Source of the DNA: Gluconobacter roseus NBRC 3990
Lineage (GTDB): Bacteria > Pseudomonadota > Alphaproteobacteria > Acetobacterales > Acetobacteraceae
NCBI RefSeq assembly: GCF_006538885.1
Contig: NZ_BJLY01000002.1
Location: 496,001-560,000 of the forward strand
Length of the DNA stretch: 64,000 nt
Reading direction: 5' to 3'
Shown here: one piece after another, positions 27,298-36,114 of the stretch
How positions within the stretch are numbered: the first letter of the stretch is position 1
How the letters are laid out: each line of letters starts with the position of its first letter
Translations under genes and position numbers: made by a program
Notes under the pieces: generated by a model
Databases searched by the model: none
Told to the model about the DNA's origin: nothing
The model's input: the letters and a program-made list of their open reading frames with translations, nothing else

Positions 27298-27471
27298 CGC
27301 GGATTGGGCTCCAGTACGTGTCTGGCGTTGCGCGCTCGGGTCTGGCATCGGATAGGGCAACGACATGCAACCCGCCCGGCACCTGAACAGACTCTGCCGG
27401 TCCACATACTCGTCTCGCTCCGTCACGTCCAGATGACGCAGGGCAGACAGGCACACAGAAGGACAGTTCCG

Positions 27472-28227
27472 ATGCCTACAGACACCTCTCCGGGACAGAA
27501 TTCCAGACGCTCATCCGTCTCTGAATCCGAAATTGCCCATTTCAGCGCTCTGGCCAAAGACTGGTGGAATCCCCGTGGCCCTATGGCCCCGCTGCATGCC
27601 ATGAATCCCCTGCGCACCGAGTGGGTCAGCCGCCATGTGGCTCCACTGCGCAAAACATCCGAGCATCCCCTGACCCTGCTCGATATCGGCTGCGGCGCCG
27701 GTTTGGCCAGCGAGGCTTACGCCAAGCTTGGCTTCGACACGATTGGAATCGACGCTAGCGCTGCGGGCATCCTTGCAGCGGAAACTCATCTGGCCGAGCA
27801 TCCCCTCCCATCAGAGGCGGCTTCCCTGTCCTACCGCAATGGCAGCGCTGAAGACCTTGTGGCGGAGGGTGCGCAGTTTGATGTCGTCAACGCCCTAGAG
27901 GTCATCGAGCACGTCAACGATCCGCAGGACTTCCTGATCATGCTGGCCACGCTGACGAAACCGGGCGGCATGGTCGCCGTATCCACCCTGAACCGGACCC
28001 CGCGCTCCTTTGCCGTCGCCAAGCTTGGTGCGGAATACCTGCTGCGGATGCTGCCCGTGGGCACGCATGACTGGAAGAAGTTCATCAAGCCCGACGAACT
28101 GGCTGCCATGGCCCGTCGTGCAGGCCTGCGCATGCTGGATATCGCCGGGATGAGCTACATCCCGTTCGAATGGCGCGAAAGCCGCGATACCGGCATCAAT
28201 TACATCGCGATTTTCCGCAAGGACTGA
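27472..28227 (+). CDS. ubiG: Ubiquinone biosynthesis O-methyltransferase
   Basis: 251 residues from ATG 27472, with AAGGA 8 bases upstream. It catalyses both O-methylations in ubiquinone synthesis. FSALAKDWWNPRGPMAPLHAMNPLR is the UbiG-specific N-terminus; SAM motif I is LLDIGCGAGLASE near residue 65, and VNALEVIEHVNDP follows. Acetic acid bacteria depend on ubiquinone to accept electrons from periplasmic dehydrogenases. It ends at a strong terminator. Confidence 0.95.
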   Translation: MPTDTSPGQNSRRSSVSESEIAHFSALAKDWWNPRGPMAPLHAMNPLRTEWVSRHVAPLRKTSEHPLTLLDIGCGAGLASEAYAKLGFDTIGIDASAAGILAAETHLAEHPLPSEAASLSYRNGSAEDLVAEGAQFDVVNALEVIEHVNDPQDFLIMLATLTKPGGMVAVSTLNRTPRSFAVAKLGAEYLLRMLPVGTHDWKKFIKPDELAAMARRAGLRMLDIAGMSYIPFEWRESRDTGINYIAIFRKD

Positions 28228-28233
28228 ACAAAA

Positions 28234-28273
28234 AAGGGCGGTTGCAGCGCAATAATTCGCCGCAACCGCCCTT
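28234..28273. terminator. Intrinsic terminator between ubiG and the lactonase gene
   Basis: 12-bp stem AAGGGCGGTTGC (28234-28245) pairing with GCAACCGCCCTT (28262-28273), preceded by A-rich and followed by TGTTTG sequence. It serves both convergent genes. Confidence 0.8.
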
Positions 28274-28290
28274 GTTTGAAAAACAGTCGA

Positions 28291-29562
28291 TCAGACCTGC
28301 GTATTCATGAACGCAAAGGTCGTCGGGCTGCCAACGGGGGTGAAATTATTCGTAAACGCAATTTCGCCCGTCTTCTTGTCCACCTTGAAAGACGTGACCG
28401 CATCCGAGCGCTGGTTGGCGCAGAACAGGAACGCGCCTGACGGATCGAACATCAGCGCGCGGCCGTAATCCGCATGCATCCAAACCTCGTCCTGAAGGGT
28501 CAGCGTCCCGTCGGCGCCGATGGCGAACACGGCCAGCGAATCACCCAGACGGTTGGAGACATAGACGAACTTGCCACTGGCCGAGATCAGGATTTCTGCT
28601 GCCAGCGTCGAGCCCCGGAAATGCGACGTCACAGTGCTGACGGTCTGAATGTCGCTGATCGCGCCCGTTGCCGGATCGAAATTGGAAACGACAACCTTCG
28701 AATCCTGCTCACACAGATTGTACAGGATGCGGCCGGAATGATTGAACTGGAAGTGGCGTGGTGCCGAACCCGGTTCCATGTCGTAGTACGGCGTCTTGGC
28801 CGGGATCAGTTTGCCGGTGTCGATGTTCAGCGTCCAGACATAGACCCGGTCCAGCCCTGCATCATCCGCCAGCACGAACTTGCCGCTCGGATCTGAGTGG
28901 ATCATATGCGGATGGGAACCCGAGTGATCGGACACCGCAAAATTGCCCTGCGGATTGTCAGACGCCCGCTCCGGCTGACGCGGACCCGTATTGTGAACGA
29001 CGTCCGATGCCTCACCCAGCGATCCGTCGGAACGGATTGGCAGAACGGCAACGCAGCCACCGACATAGTTGGCAACCAGCACGTAGCGACCCGAATGGTG
29101 AATGCTCAGATGGGCCGGAACGGCACCTTTCGAGCTGACAACGTTCAGTTTGCGCAGCGAACCGGTCTTGGGATCGATTGCAAACGCCGTGACAGACCCG
29201 TCACCATCCTTGTTGAAATCGTCAATCTCGCTCAGCGCATACAGAAAGCGCTGATCTTTCGAAATCGCAAGGAAAGACGGGCTGGCGATATCCGTGAATG
29301 TCGTGATCGGTGTCAGAACGCCCGTATCACGGTCCATATCGAAGACGGAAATACCCTGCCCGTTTCCGGTCCCACCACCTGGCGGTCCATGTTTCGTATA
29401 TCCGCCAACAAAGCAGATCGTCTTGGACACAGGCTTCGGCGGAGGCGGAGGCGTCGGGACGGTCTTTTCAGGGTCAGCGGCGCCGGCAACGCCGGTACCG
29501 GCGGCAGCAACGCCTGCAACCAGCCCGACCGCAAAGCTGCGACGGGAAACAGGGTGGGACAT
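28291..29562 (-). CDS. Exported lactonase-family beta-propeller (6-phosphogluconolactonase / muconate cyclase type)
   Basis: 423 residues from ATG 29562 (AAGGA upstream). The N-terminus SRRSFAVGLVAGVAAAGTGVAGA is a twin-arginine (Tat) signal, so the folded protein is exported to the periplasm. The mature part is a seven-bladed propeller of the Pgl/3-carboxymuconate-cyclase family (ICFVGGYTKHG, GISVFDMDRDTGVL, ASPSFLAIS, HPHMIHSDPSGKFV, PGSAPRHFQFNHSGR, YVSNRLGDSLAVF). In an organism that oxidises sugars in the periplasm, a sugar lactone is the obvious substrate, but phosphorylated lactones are not expected there. Confidence 0.85.
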   Translation of the reverse strand: MSHPVSRRSFAVGLVAGVAAAGTGVAGAADPEKTVPTPPPPPKPVSKTICFVGGYTKHGPPGGGTGNGQGISVFDMDRDTGVLTPITTFTDIASPSFLAISKDQRFLYALSEIDDFNKDGDGSVTAFAIDPKTGSLRKLNVVSSKGAVPAHLSIHHSGRYVLVANYVGGCVAVLPIRSDGSLGEASDVVHNTGPRQPERASDNPQGNFAVSDHSGSHPHMIHSDPSGKFVLADDAGLDRVYVWTLNIDTGKLIPAKTPYYDMEPGSAPRHFQFNHSGRILYNLCEQDSKVVVSNFDPATGAISDIQTVSTVTSHFRGSTLAAEILISASGKFVYVSNRLGDSLAVFAIGADGTLTLQDEVWMHADYGRALMFDPSGAFLFCANQRSDAVTSFKVDKKTGEIAFTNNFTPVGSPTTFAFMNTQV

Positions 29563-29663
29563 GATGGGTCTGCATTCCTTTCGGTGTGGCGGAGTTAAAA
29601 CGCCGCTGCCAGGATAAAGGCGCATTCCCGACCCTGACGCCGGCTTGTCACCCGGCGACGGAC

Positions 29664-30152
29664 TCAGTGAGCGTCCTTCGGCAGTTTGCATTGTGGCCCA
29701 ACGGGCGGGCCAGTATAGCGGCTCCAGGTCTGGGTTTCACCCAGAAGAGGCATTCCCAGAACGAATCCGCGCAGTTTCAGAACATTGGGCTCGGATACCC
29801 AGATGCGCGCCTGATAGACTCGTCCGGTCCGCGGATCAAGAATATGACCCTGCCACTTGCGGTCCTCAATTGGGACAAAGTCTGTCAGCATGCGGATCCC
29901 GCACTGTGATCGCCCCCAGACGTCCTTTGGAACCGCCCCGTCATAGGCCATACCGATCAGCTGCCCGCAGAGCATGTGACCACAGGGCTCAATGGAAAAC
30001 AGACCGTCATGCTCCTCGGACAGCCACAGACCTTCTTCAGGAATATCCGAAGGAGCCGCGCCTGCTGGCGTAGATGTCTGCGCCTGTGCCGAGACAGAGA
30101 AAAGTGATGACACAGCCAGCAGGACAGCTGCGAAAAAACCTGCTCCCCGCAT
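29664..30152 (-). CDS. DUF2147 secreted protein
   Basis: 162 residues. A signal peptide (RGAGFFAAVLLAVSSLFSVSAQAQ) is followed by the DUF2147 pattern: GLWLSEEHDGLFSIEPCGHMLCGQLIGM, HILDPRTGRVYQARI and LKLRGFVLGMPLLGETQTWSRY. The two Cys in EPCGHMLCG are conserved in the family. The fold is lipocalin-like and the role is unknown. The ATG follows the grxC stop directly (TGA-ATG), so the two are probably co-translated. Confidence 0.86.
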   Translation of the reverse strand: MRGAGFFAAVLLAVSSLFSVSAQAQTSTPAGAAPSDIPEEGLWLSEEHDGLFSIEPCGHMLCGQLIGMAYDGAVPKDVWGRSQCGIRMLTDFVPIEDRKWQGHILDPRTGRVYQARIWVSEPNVLKLRGFVLGMPLLGETQTWSRYTGPPVGPQCKLPKDAH

Positions 30153-30410
30153 TCAGACCTTGCCCAGCAGGGCGTCAAGGCGCCCCGCACGATCAAGCGC
30201 CATAAGGTCATCGCAGCCCCCTAAGCCCTTACCGTCCACAAAGGTCTGCGGCACGGTCCGGCTGCCGGAGCGACGGATGGCTTCCCCTCGCTCGGCAGAT
30301 CCATGCGGTGCATTGATTTCCTGAAACGCCACGCCCTTGGAGCGGAGCAGGCTCACGGCATGCACACAATACGGACATCCAGGCTGGGTAAAAATCTCGA
30401 TTTTCGGCAT
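30153..30410 (-). CDS. grxC: Glutaredoxin 3
   Basis: 85 residues from ATG 30410, with GAGGA six bases upstream. The dithiol active site CPYC is in FTQPGCPYCVHAV and the glutathione-binding TVPQTFVDGKGLGGCDDL follows. It reduces protein disulfides and mixed glutathione disulfides in the cytoplasm. It sits between comF and DUF2147 in one transcription unit. Confidence 0.95.
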   Translation of the reverse strand: MPKIEIFTQPGCPYCVHAVSLLRSKGVAFQEINAPHGSAERGEAIRRSGSRTVPQTFVDGKGLGGCDDLMALDRAGRLDALLGKV

Positions 30411-30417
30411 AGGATCC

Positions 30418-31188
30418 TCATTCCTGGACAAAGCGCGGGTTCTGTTCATCCACTCTCCCGGTCCGCGCTGCAACCAAAATATCCACGCTCGCTGCACCAG
30501 CCTTCATCAGGGCCGCCGTGCAGGCCGTCGCAGTAGAGCCTGTCGTCAGCACATCATCGACCAGCAGAACGGCCTGCCCCTGTATCCGTGCCTCACGGCC
30601 TTTCCGCACCTGGACCGCCTGCTCCATCTCCTGCTCACGTTCGCTGGCAGACAGTCGGGCCAGAGCCTTTGTGGGACGGACACGCTGAAGAGCATCCACC
30701 ACACAGGGCAGACCCGCAAGCCGGGAAATGGTCTGCGCCATCAATGCAGCCTGATTGTAACGACGCTTCCACAGACGGGTACGATACAGGGGGACGGGCA
30801 CGATGACCGTGGCGTTTTTCAGCAGCTCTTCGCCCGAAGCAGCCATCTGACGGGCCAGCACTACGGCATTTTCGGTATGATCGGAATATTTCAGTGGCAG
30901 GATCAGGCGGCGTGACCATGCATCATAGACAAAAGCTGCTCTCGCAGATCGCCACAATGGGGGATGGGCCTGACAGGCCGCGCAGCAGTTCTGCGCCCCT
31001 CCCAGTCCCTCGTTTTCCAGCGGAACACCACATCGGTGACAGCATGGATCGATAATTCGCTGAGCTGTCTGAAAACACGTCCCGCAGAACGCCCCTTCTG
31101 TCATGACTTCCGTACCACAGGCCGCACAGGTCGGCGGCAGAAGCGTATTCAGAACAAGACGTGCGCCGCGAGTAAGAAACTCTGGCAT
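30418..31188 (-). CDS. comF: ComF-family phosphoribosyltransferase-like protein
   Basis: 256 residues from ATG 31188. The N-terminus has a four-Cys zinc ribbon (CAACGTEVMTEGAFCGTC) and a second Cys cluster (CCHRCG...CCAAC). The C-terminus has a type I PRTase fold with the PRPP loop VLLVDDVLTTGSTATAC and the RRYNQAALMAQTIS motif. ComF proteins assist DNA uptake in competent bacteria; in others the role is unclear. The start lies 1 base from the DUF3553 stop. Confidence 0.88.
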   Translation of the reverse strand: MPEFLTRGARLVLNTLLPPTCAACGTEVMTEGAFCGTCFQTAQRIIDPCCHRCGVPLENEGLGGAQNCCAACQAHPPLWRSARAAFVYDAWSRRLILPLKYSDHTENAVVLARQMAASGEELLKNATVIVPVPLYRTRLWKRRYNQAALMAQTISRLAGLPCVVDALQRVRPTKALARLSASEREQEMEQAVQVRKGREARIQGQAVLLVDDVLTTGSTATACTAALMKAGAASVDILVAARTGRVDEQNPRFVQE

Positions 31189-31189
31189 C

Positions 31190-31372
31190 TTAACGCGGCA
31201 GCAGCCTGAGCGCGATGAGCGACGCGTCAATCAGAACCTTGCCCTGGTGCTGAAAATTGACGGTAACCCGTTCTCCCACGGCAGACTGCACCTGCCCCCA
31301 GCCCCATTCGGGATGATCGGGATGTTCAACAAGCTGGCCAGGTTCAAGGAAGGACTGGAACGGCCCGGTCAC
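31190..31372 (-). CDS. DUF3553 small protein
   Basis: 60 residues from GTG 31372. The FLEPGQLVEHPDHPEWGWGQVQS and VTVNFQHQGKVLID segments are typical of the DUF3553/CarD-like SH3-type fold found in alphaproteobacteria beside comF or grxC. Its GTG overlaps the TGA of a 17-codon upstream frame (GTGA), suggesting coupled initiation. Function is unknown; a nucleic-acid-binding role is guessed from the fold. Confidence 0.8.
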   Translation of the reverse strand: MTGPFQSFLEPGQLVEHPDHPEWGWGQVQSAVGERVTVNFQHQGKVLIDASLIALRLLPR

Positions 31373-31422
31373 TGGAAGACCTGCCAGCTGACCGGGACCA
31401 ATCCTGCTTTAGTATTCTTCAT
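31369..31422 (-). CDS. Possible 17-codon leader peptide ahead of DUF3553
   Basis: ATG 31422 preceded by GGAAAGACA; it encodes MKNTKAGLVPVSWQVFQ and its TGA shares GTGA with the DUF3553 GTG start. It is too short to judge as a protein. The 4-base overlap and the upstream purine-rich site make it a plausible translational-coupling leader. Confidence 0.35.
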   Translation of the reverse strand: MKNTKAGLVPVSWQVFQ

Positions 31423-31493
31423 TGTCTTTCCGACGATCCCGCGGATAACGTATTTCCGCAGGCCCGTCGGATCGAAATCATGCCGAAATGGCA

Positions 31494-32378
31494 TTAAGCG
31501 GCGTCGACATACTGCTTGTACTTCTTGAGGAAGGACTTCACCGAAGCACCCAGATCCTCGCGGTCGATCGAGAACGCGATCTGAGCTTCCAGGAAGCCTG
31601 CCTTGTCACCACAGTCATAGCGCGTGCCTTCATAACGCAGACCATGAAACGGTACTTCACCGATTGTCTTGGCCATGGCGTCAGTCAGCTGGACTTCATT
31701 GCCAGCACCGCGCTCCAGCTTCGCCAGATACTTCATGACATCCGCCGTCAGCACATAGCGACCAATGATGGACAGGTTGGACGGTGCATCTTCCGGATCT
31801 GGCTTCTCGACCAGTCCCTTGACCTCGACCAGCTTGCCATCATCGCTGCCGACATCGAGAATACCATAACGGTTGGTATGTTCGGGCGGAACTTCCGTTA
31901 CGGCTACGACATTGCCGCCGGTCTTGTTGTATGCCTCGACCAGCTGACCAATACAGCTGCGTCCCTTGACGATGTCATCCGGCAGCAGAATAGCGAACGG
32001 ATCATCCCCGATGAACGAGCGCGCACACCAGATGGCATGACCCAGGCCCAGCGGTTCCTGCTGACGCACGGCGACGAGCGAACCGGCCTGCACACCACTG
32101 GGAGCCAGCGCCTCAAGCGCGCTCTTCTTGCCGCGTTCCCTGAGGGTTGCTTCAAGCTCATAGGCAATATCGAAGTAATCGATCAGGCTGTCTTTGCCGC
32201 GCCCGGTCACCAGACAGAATTCTTCGATCCCGGCTTCGCGGGCTTCATCGATCGCGTACTGGATCAGCGGCTTGTCGACGACAGGAAGCATTTCCTTCGG
32301 CATGGCCTTGGTTGCGGGCAGAAACCGCGTCCCAAGACCGGCAACAGGAAGGACAGCTTTTTTCAGTGGCTTGATCAC
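31494..32378 (-). CDS. galU: UTP-glucose-1-phosphate uridylyltransferase
   Basis: 294 residues from GTG 32378 with GAGG five bases upstream. It makes UDP-glucose for lipopolysaccharide, cellulose and other glucans. The nucleotide-binding GLGTRFLPATKAMPKEMLPV and the LVEKPDPEDAPSNL motif are clear. It is transcribed alone; after its stop the minus strand can form ATGCC-ATTTC-GGCAT (about 31475-31490). Confidence 0.95.
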   Translation of the reverse strand: MIKPLKKAVLPVAGLGTRFLPATKAMPKEMLPVVDKPLIQYAIDEAREAGIEEFCLVTGRGKDSLIDYFDIAYELEATLRERGKKSALEALAPSGVQAGSLVAVRQQEPLGLGHAIWCARSFIGDDPFAILLPDDIVKGRSCIGQLVEAYNKTGGNVVAVTEVPPEHTNRYGILDVGSDDGKLVEVKGLVEKPDPEDAPSNLSIIGRYVLTADVMKYLAKLERGAGNEVQLTDAMAKTIGEVPFHGLRYEGTRYDCGDKAGFLEAQIAFSIDREDLGASVKSFLKKYKQYVDAA

Positions 32379-32588
32379 AAAACCTCACACATCAGCCGAA
32401 ATGACGCCCGACCGCCGAACCACAAGTCCAGACGCTCTCAGGGACGCAGAATGAATAACCCTGTCTCAGTAGTCTGGCAACAAGATGGCACAAACCAGAG
32501 AGCTAAAGAGAAACGCTTCATTCCCCTGAGGGGTTTATTTTCATGATATGTGAATTTTTACTGGGATACACCGACATCAGAATGTCAG

Positions 32589-32674
32589 TGGTGCGGCCGA
32601 GAAGACTCGAACTTCCACGGGGTTGCCCCCACAAGCACCTCAAGCTTGCGCGTCTACCATTCCGCCACGGCCGC
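32589..32674 (-). tRNA. tRNA-Leu (GAG)
   Basis: 86 bases including encoded CCA, on the minus strand. Acceptor GCGGCCG pairs with CGGCCGC. The anticodon arm CAAGC-TTGAGGT-GCTTG gives anticodon GAG. A long variable arm (TGGGGGCAACCCCGT) marks a class II tRNA, and TTCGAGT is the T loop. The discriminator is A, as expected for leucine. Confidence 0.95.
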
Positions 32675-32733
32675 CCCGTGACAAACGGTCCTGCGTGGTG
32701 CATGACCGTCTGGTGTGGGAGGGGCTATAGCCG

Positions 32734-33435
32734 ATGCCAGAAACGAGGGCAATGACCCGAAATGAGATTTGTGAAGAAATTTTGTGGAAATCCACGCCGG
32801 GACTGACTTCCTATCCCGAAGCGCTGGCTTTCATGGAAGCGCGTGCAAAGGAAATCCATCAGGGAACATCAGCGCCTCTTGTGTGGCTGGTCGAGCATCC
32901 GCCGGTTTTTACGGCCGGCACATCGGCAAAAGACGCCGATCTTTACAACCCGCATGGATATCCGACCTATGCGGCCGGGCGTGGAGGCCAGTGGACCTAT
33001 CACGGTCCGGGACAGCGTCTTGGTTATGTGATGCTGGATCTGACACGACAGAATGGTACCGTCCCTCCCCGCGATTTGCGCGCCTTTGTGGCAGGACTGG
33101 AGGGCTGGGTGATCGACTCTCTTGCCCGGCTGGGGATTGAGGCCTTCACACGGGAAGGACGGATCGGTGTGTGGACGGTTGATCCTCTGACCGGTCTGGA
33201 GGCCAAGATCGGCGCACTGGGCATCCGTGTCAGCCGCTGGGTGAGCTGGCATGGCGTTTCGATCAATGTCAGTCCGGACCTGAACGACTTTGACGGCATC
33301 GTTCCCTGCGGCATCCGCGAATTCGGCGTCACCAGCCTCCAGCGATTCGACAGCAGTCTGACGATGAAGGATCTCGATGACGCCCTTGCCGCGTCATGGC
33401 CAGGACGTTTTGGCTCTATCCCGCGGGCGGCGTGA
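32734..33435 (+). CDS. lipB: Lipoate-protein ligase B (octanoyltransferase)
   Basis: 233 residues from ATG 32734; ATG 32752 with GAGG four bases before it is an alternative. It moves octanoate from acyl carrier protein to lipoyl domains of 2-oxoacid dehydrogenases and the glycine cleavage system. Motifs are [30 protein letters not shown], the catalytic Lys in [14 protein letters not shown] and the catalytic Cys in [16 protein letters not shown]. Its end overlaps the convergent LolA-like gene by 20 bases. Confidence 0.95.
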   Translation: MPETRAMTRNEICEEILWKSTPGLTSYPEALAFMEARAKEIHQGTSAPLVWLVEHPPVFTAGTSAKDADLYNPHGYPTYAAGRGGQWTYHGPGQRLGYVMLDLTRQNGTVPPRDLRAFVAGLEGWVIDSLARLGIEAFTREGRIGVWTVDPLTGLEAKIGALGIRVSRWVSWHGVSINVSPDLNDFDGIVPCGIREFGVTSLQRFDSSLTMKDLDDALAASWPGRFGSIPRAA

Positions 33436-34009
33436 AAACGGAGGGGACGATCATCACCCCCTGCCGCACATCGGAGAGCAGGACACCAAAATGATGCTGC
33501 CGGGCATCCACGCCCTGTAATCCGATCAGGCTGAGTTGCCCGTTCACGTCCGAAAACTGGATCGTCAGCAGTCCCTGGGACGGATTATCCGCCTGCGCCA
33601 CGGAAACCTGAAGCGATCCGTTTCCGTGGCGGACATCCGTCACCTGAACGTCGCCATCAAACCGGATCGGGTATTTCAGCAGCAGCCCGAGCGGATTGTG
33701 CTTCAGAGACAGATGCGTCACAGCGCCTGTTCCCTGATCAGCAAGCACGAGATGTCCCTCTCCGGCCACCAGTTCCATCGGATGTGGCACGATGTAATCC
33801 AACCTCAGATGTCCTGGAATATACGAAAACCGTCCTTCGCTCTGCCCGGCGTCGGGTCCGCGCTGCACGAAAGCGGCCTGTAGCCCCCGGATGCCGTTCA
33901 GATAAGCCTCGATGCGGCGGACATCGCTTTGTTCTGACTGAGGCAGATTGCCATAACCGCTCGTTGCACAACCAGAGAGCAGCAGAAGAGTCAGAAGGGC
34001 AGGTTTCAT
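33416..34009 (-). CDS. LolA-like protein with a lipoprotein signal
   Basis: 197 residues. The N-terminus [13 protein letters not shown] is a lipobox signal with Cys 14, so the protein is predicted to be lipidated, unlike classical soluble LolA. The mature part has the LolA half-barrel pattern: [51 protein letters not shown] and [11 protein letters not shown]. LolA carries lipoproteins across the periplasm; this variant may act tethered to a membrane. It overlaps bolA (ATGA). Confidence 0.78.
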   Translation of the reverse strand: MKPALLTLLLLSGCATSGYGNLPQSEQSDVRRIEAYLNGIRGLQAAFVQRGPDAGQSEGRFSYIPGHLRLDYIVPHPMELVAGEGHLVLADQGTGAVTHLSLKHNPLGLLLKYPIRFDGDVQVTDVRHGNGSLQVSVAQADNPSQGLLTIQFSDVNGQLSLIGLQGVDARQHHFGVLLSDVRQGVMIVPSVFTPPAG

Positions 34010-34320
34010 GGTGTTTTCTCTCCGTGCAGGACCAGTGACAGGGCATGGAGCCCGGAACTGAACTCCCCGGCCAGAAGGCCATTCACCAAACGATGACGCG
34101 CCACCCGGTTCAGACCATCAAAACGGGCGCTCGTGATGGCAACATTGAAATGCGTCTCTCCGCCACCGCCAAGCGCTTTTGCACCGGCATGATGGGCGTG
34201 CCGTGCACTGTCATCATGGATTTCAAGCTTGCTTGGTGAGAGTTCACGCTGAAGAATTTCCGTGATCCGGTCCCGTCGGCTGCCCGGCTGGGTAGAGGAA
34301 TGTGAAGCTGTTTCAGACAT
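34006..34320 (-). CDS. bolA: BolA-family protein
   Basis: 104 residues. The core IHDDSARHAHHAGAKALGGGGETHFNVAI and FDGLNRVARHRLVNGLLAGE are typical, with the conserved His that can hold an iron-sulfur cluster together with a monothiol glutaredoxin. BolA proteins act in Fe-S trafficking or as stress regulators. It is divergent from the J-domain gene, an arrangement known in alphaproteobacteria. Confidence 0.92.
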   Translation of the reverse strand: MSETASHSSTQPGSRRDRITEILQRELSPSKLEIHDDSARHAHHAGAKALGGGGETHFNVAITSARFDGLNRVARHRLVNGLLAGEFSSGLHALSLVLHGEKTP

Positions 34321-34388
34321 TGTAAAATCGTCCGGCTTGAGGAATGCCCGCTTGCATCAGGCCACTGTGATTGCCCATATCAGACACC

Positions 34389-35009
34389 ATGCAGCGCAAA
34401 TCCACCAGACACCGGGCTTTCGATCCCGATCCTGACGCGCCGGAACAGGTCTGTGACCATCCGGGCTGCAATGAACCTGCCGGCTATCGTGCGCCGCGCG
34501 GGCGCGACGCCCTGCGCTCTTATTTCTGACTCTGCCTCGACCATGTCCGCGAATACAATTCCCGCTGGGATTTCTATCGCGGCATGACACCAGGGCAGAT
34601 CGAGGCGCATCTGCGGGCGGATGTGTCATGGCAACGCCCGTCATGGAAGCTGGGCACCGGAACAGCCAACAAGGCGGAATTCAACGAGGAGGACATCCTT
34701 GATCCGCTGGACATTCTCGGTGCTACCCGTCACAGCCGCGCCGAACGTGCAAAGGATGCCGCGCGCCAGCGTGCATCCGCCCAGACCGCCGGGATCCCCG
34801 AGCCTCTACGCCAGCCGCTGGCAACGCTGGACCTGACATGGCCGGTCTCGTTTGATGAGGTAAAGAGCCGTTACCGCGCCCTCGCCCGTCAGCATCATCC
34901 GGATGCCAATATCGGCGATGCGAAATCCGAGGAACGGTTCAAGGCCATCGGATCGGCCTATGCCGCACTTAGAGTCCATTTCACGCGTCAGGACGATTTC
35001 GTTTCCTGA
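34389..35009 (+). pseudogene. J-domain (DnaJ-like) protein gene with an in-frame TGA at codon 47
   Basis: From ATG 34389 the frame encodes an N-terminal Cys-rich part (QVCDHPGCNEPAGYRAPRGRD), then TGA at 34527-34529, then continues in the same frame as [19 protein letters not shown] to a C-terminal J domain with the HPD triplet ([16 protein letters not shown]) and stop at 35009. Intact homologues, as I recall them, read a Trp or Met where this TGA lies ('YYWFCLEHV'), so a TGG-to-TGA change fits. An internal ATG at 34584 could still yield the J domain alone. Its position before cobS-cobT matches many alphaproteobacteria. Confidence 0.82.
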
Positions 35010-35093
35010 ATTTTTAGACTGGAACAGAGACCGCCAAGGCTTCATCTTCTCCAGAACGTCCTGATCCAAAGCCAGAGAAAGCCCAAGAACACC

Positions 35094-36110
35094 ATGAGCG
35101 ATTTCGCAACGATCGAAACCCCGGAAGCCGTGACCACCGCTGAAAACGCCGCCGTCCCGACCAGCGTTCTTGGGGCTCCGGACCGCATGGTGTCGTCGGC
35201 CGAGGTCTTCGGTATCCGCACGGACATGCAGGTCCCGGCCTATTCGGTCCGCACCGAGCATGTCCCCGACATCGACCCGTCCTACAAATTCGACGAAGAC
35301 ACGACCCGCGCGATCCTCGCAGGCTTTGCCTTCAACCGTCGCGTCATGGTCCAGGGCTTTCACGGCACCGGCAAGTCGTCCCATATCGAGCAGATTGCTG
35401 CCCGCCTGAACTGGCCGTGTGTGCGTATCAACCTCGACAGCCATGTCTCGCGGATCGATCTGATCGGCAAGGATGCGATCGTGCTCAAGGACGGCAAGCA
35501 GGTCACTGAATTCCGTGAAGGCCTGCTGCCATGGTGCCTCCAGCATCCCTGCGCCCTGATCTTTGATGAATATGACGCGGGACGCCCGGATGTGATGTTC
35601 GTTATCCAGCGTGTGCTCGAAGCCGAGGGCCACCTGACGCTTCTGGACCAGAACCGCGTGATCCGGCCCAACCCCGCTTTCCGTCTCTTTGCGACCGCCA
35701 ACACGGTTGGTCTGGGTGACACGACCGGTCTGTATCATGGCACCCAGCAGATCAATCAGGGCCAGATGGATCGCTGGAACATCGTCGCCACCCTGAATTA
35801 TCTGCCGCTGGAACAGGAAGTCAGCATCGTGACGTCCAAGCTGAAGATCCCCGCAGAGGACAAGGATGCCACGACACTGGTCGAGCGTATGGTTGCTCTG
35901 GCGAATTTGACACGCGCGGGCTTCATGGCCGGAGACATCTCCACCGTCATGTCCCCGCGTTCCGTCATCGCCTGGGCCGAGAACAACCGCATTTTCAATG
36001 ACGTGGCGTTCTCCTTCCGCCTGACCTTCCTCAATAAGTGCGATGAAGCCGAGCGTGGCATCGTGGCTGAGTACTATCAGCGCTGCTTCAACGCCTCGCC
36101 GCTGGCCTGA
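35094..36110 (+). CDS. cobS: Cobaltochelatase subunit CobS (AAA+)
   Basis: 338 residues. The MoxR-type AAA+ ATPase works with CobT and CobN to insert cobalt into hydrogenobyrinate a,c-diamide in aerobic B12 synthesis. The N-terminal part ends in [22 protein letters not shown]; Walker A is [13 protein letters not shown] near residue 90, Walker [17 protein letters not shown], and sensor 1 [11 protein letters not shown]. It is followed after 4 bases by cobT. Confidence 0.93.
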   Translation: MSDFATIETPEAVTTAENAAVPTSVLGAPDRMVSSAEVFGIRTDMQVPAYSVRTEHVPDIDPSYKFDEDTTRAILAGFAFNRRVMVQGFHGTGKSSHIEQIAARLNWPCVRINLDSHVSRIDLIGKDAIVLKDGKQVTEFREGLLPWCLQHPCALIFDEYDAGRPDVMFVIQRVLEAEGHLTLLDQNRVIRPNPAFRLFATANTVGLGDTTGLYHGTQQINQGQMDRWNIVATLNYLPLEQEVSIVTSKLKIPAEDKDATTLVERMVALANLTRAGFMAGDISTVMSPRSVIAWAENNRIFNDVAFSFRLTFLNKCDEAERGIVAEYYQRCFNASPLA

Positions 36111-36114
36111 TCCC

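Noticed and set aside
26014-27471. Very long plus-strand open frame running into ubiG (26014-28227)
   Set aside because: The part before 27472 is antisense to lysC and has no protein-like pattern; ubiG has its own ribosome site and ATG at 27472.
32519-32541. CCCC-TGA-GGGG hairpin followed by TTTATTTT on the plus strand
   Set aside because: It looks like a rightward terminator but no rightward gene precedes it; it lies in the galU promoter region and the stem is only 4 bp, so I do not call it.
32543-32755. Plus-strand frame with VRPRRLELPRG over tRNA-Leu
   Set aside because: It is a translated antisense tRNA, not a protein gene.
34521-34535. TGA in the J-domain gene as a selenocysteine codon
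   Set aside because: No CxxU/UxxC-type redox motif, no visible SECIS-like hairpin just downstream, and homologues have Trp or Met rather than Cys at this place.
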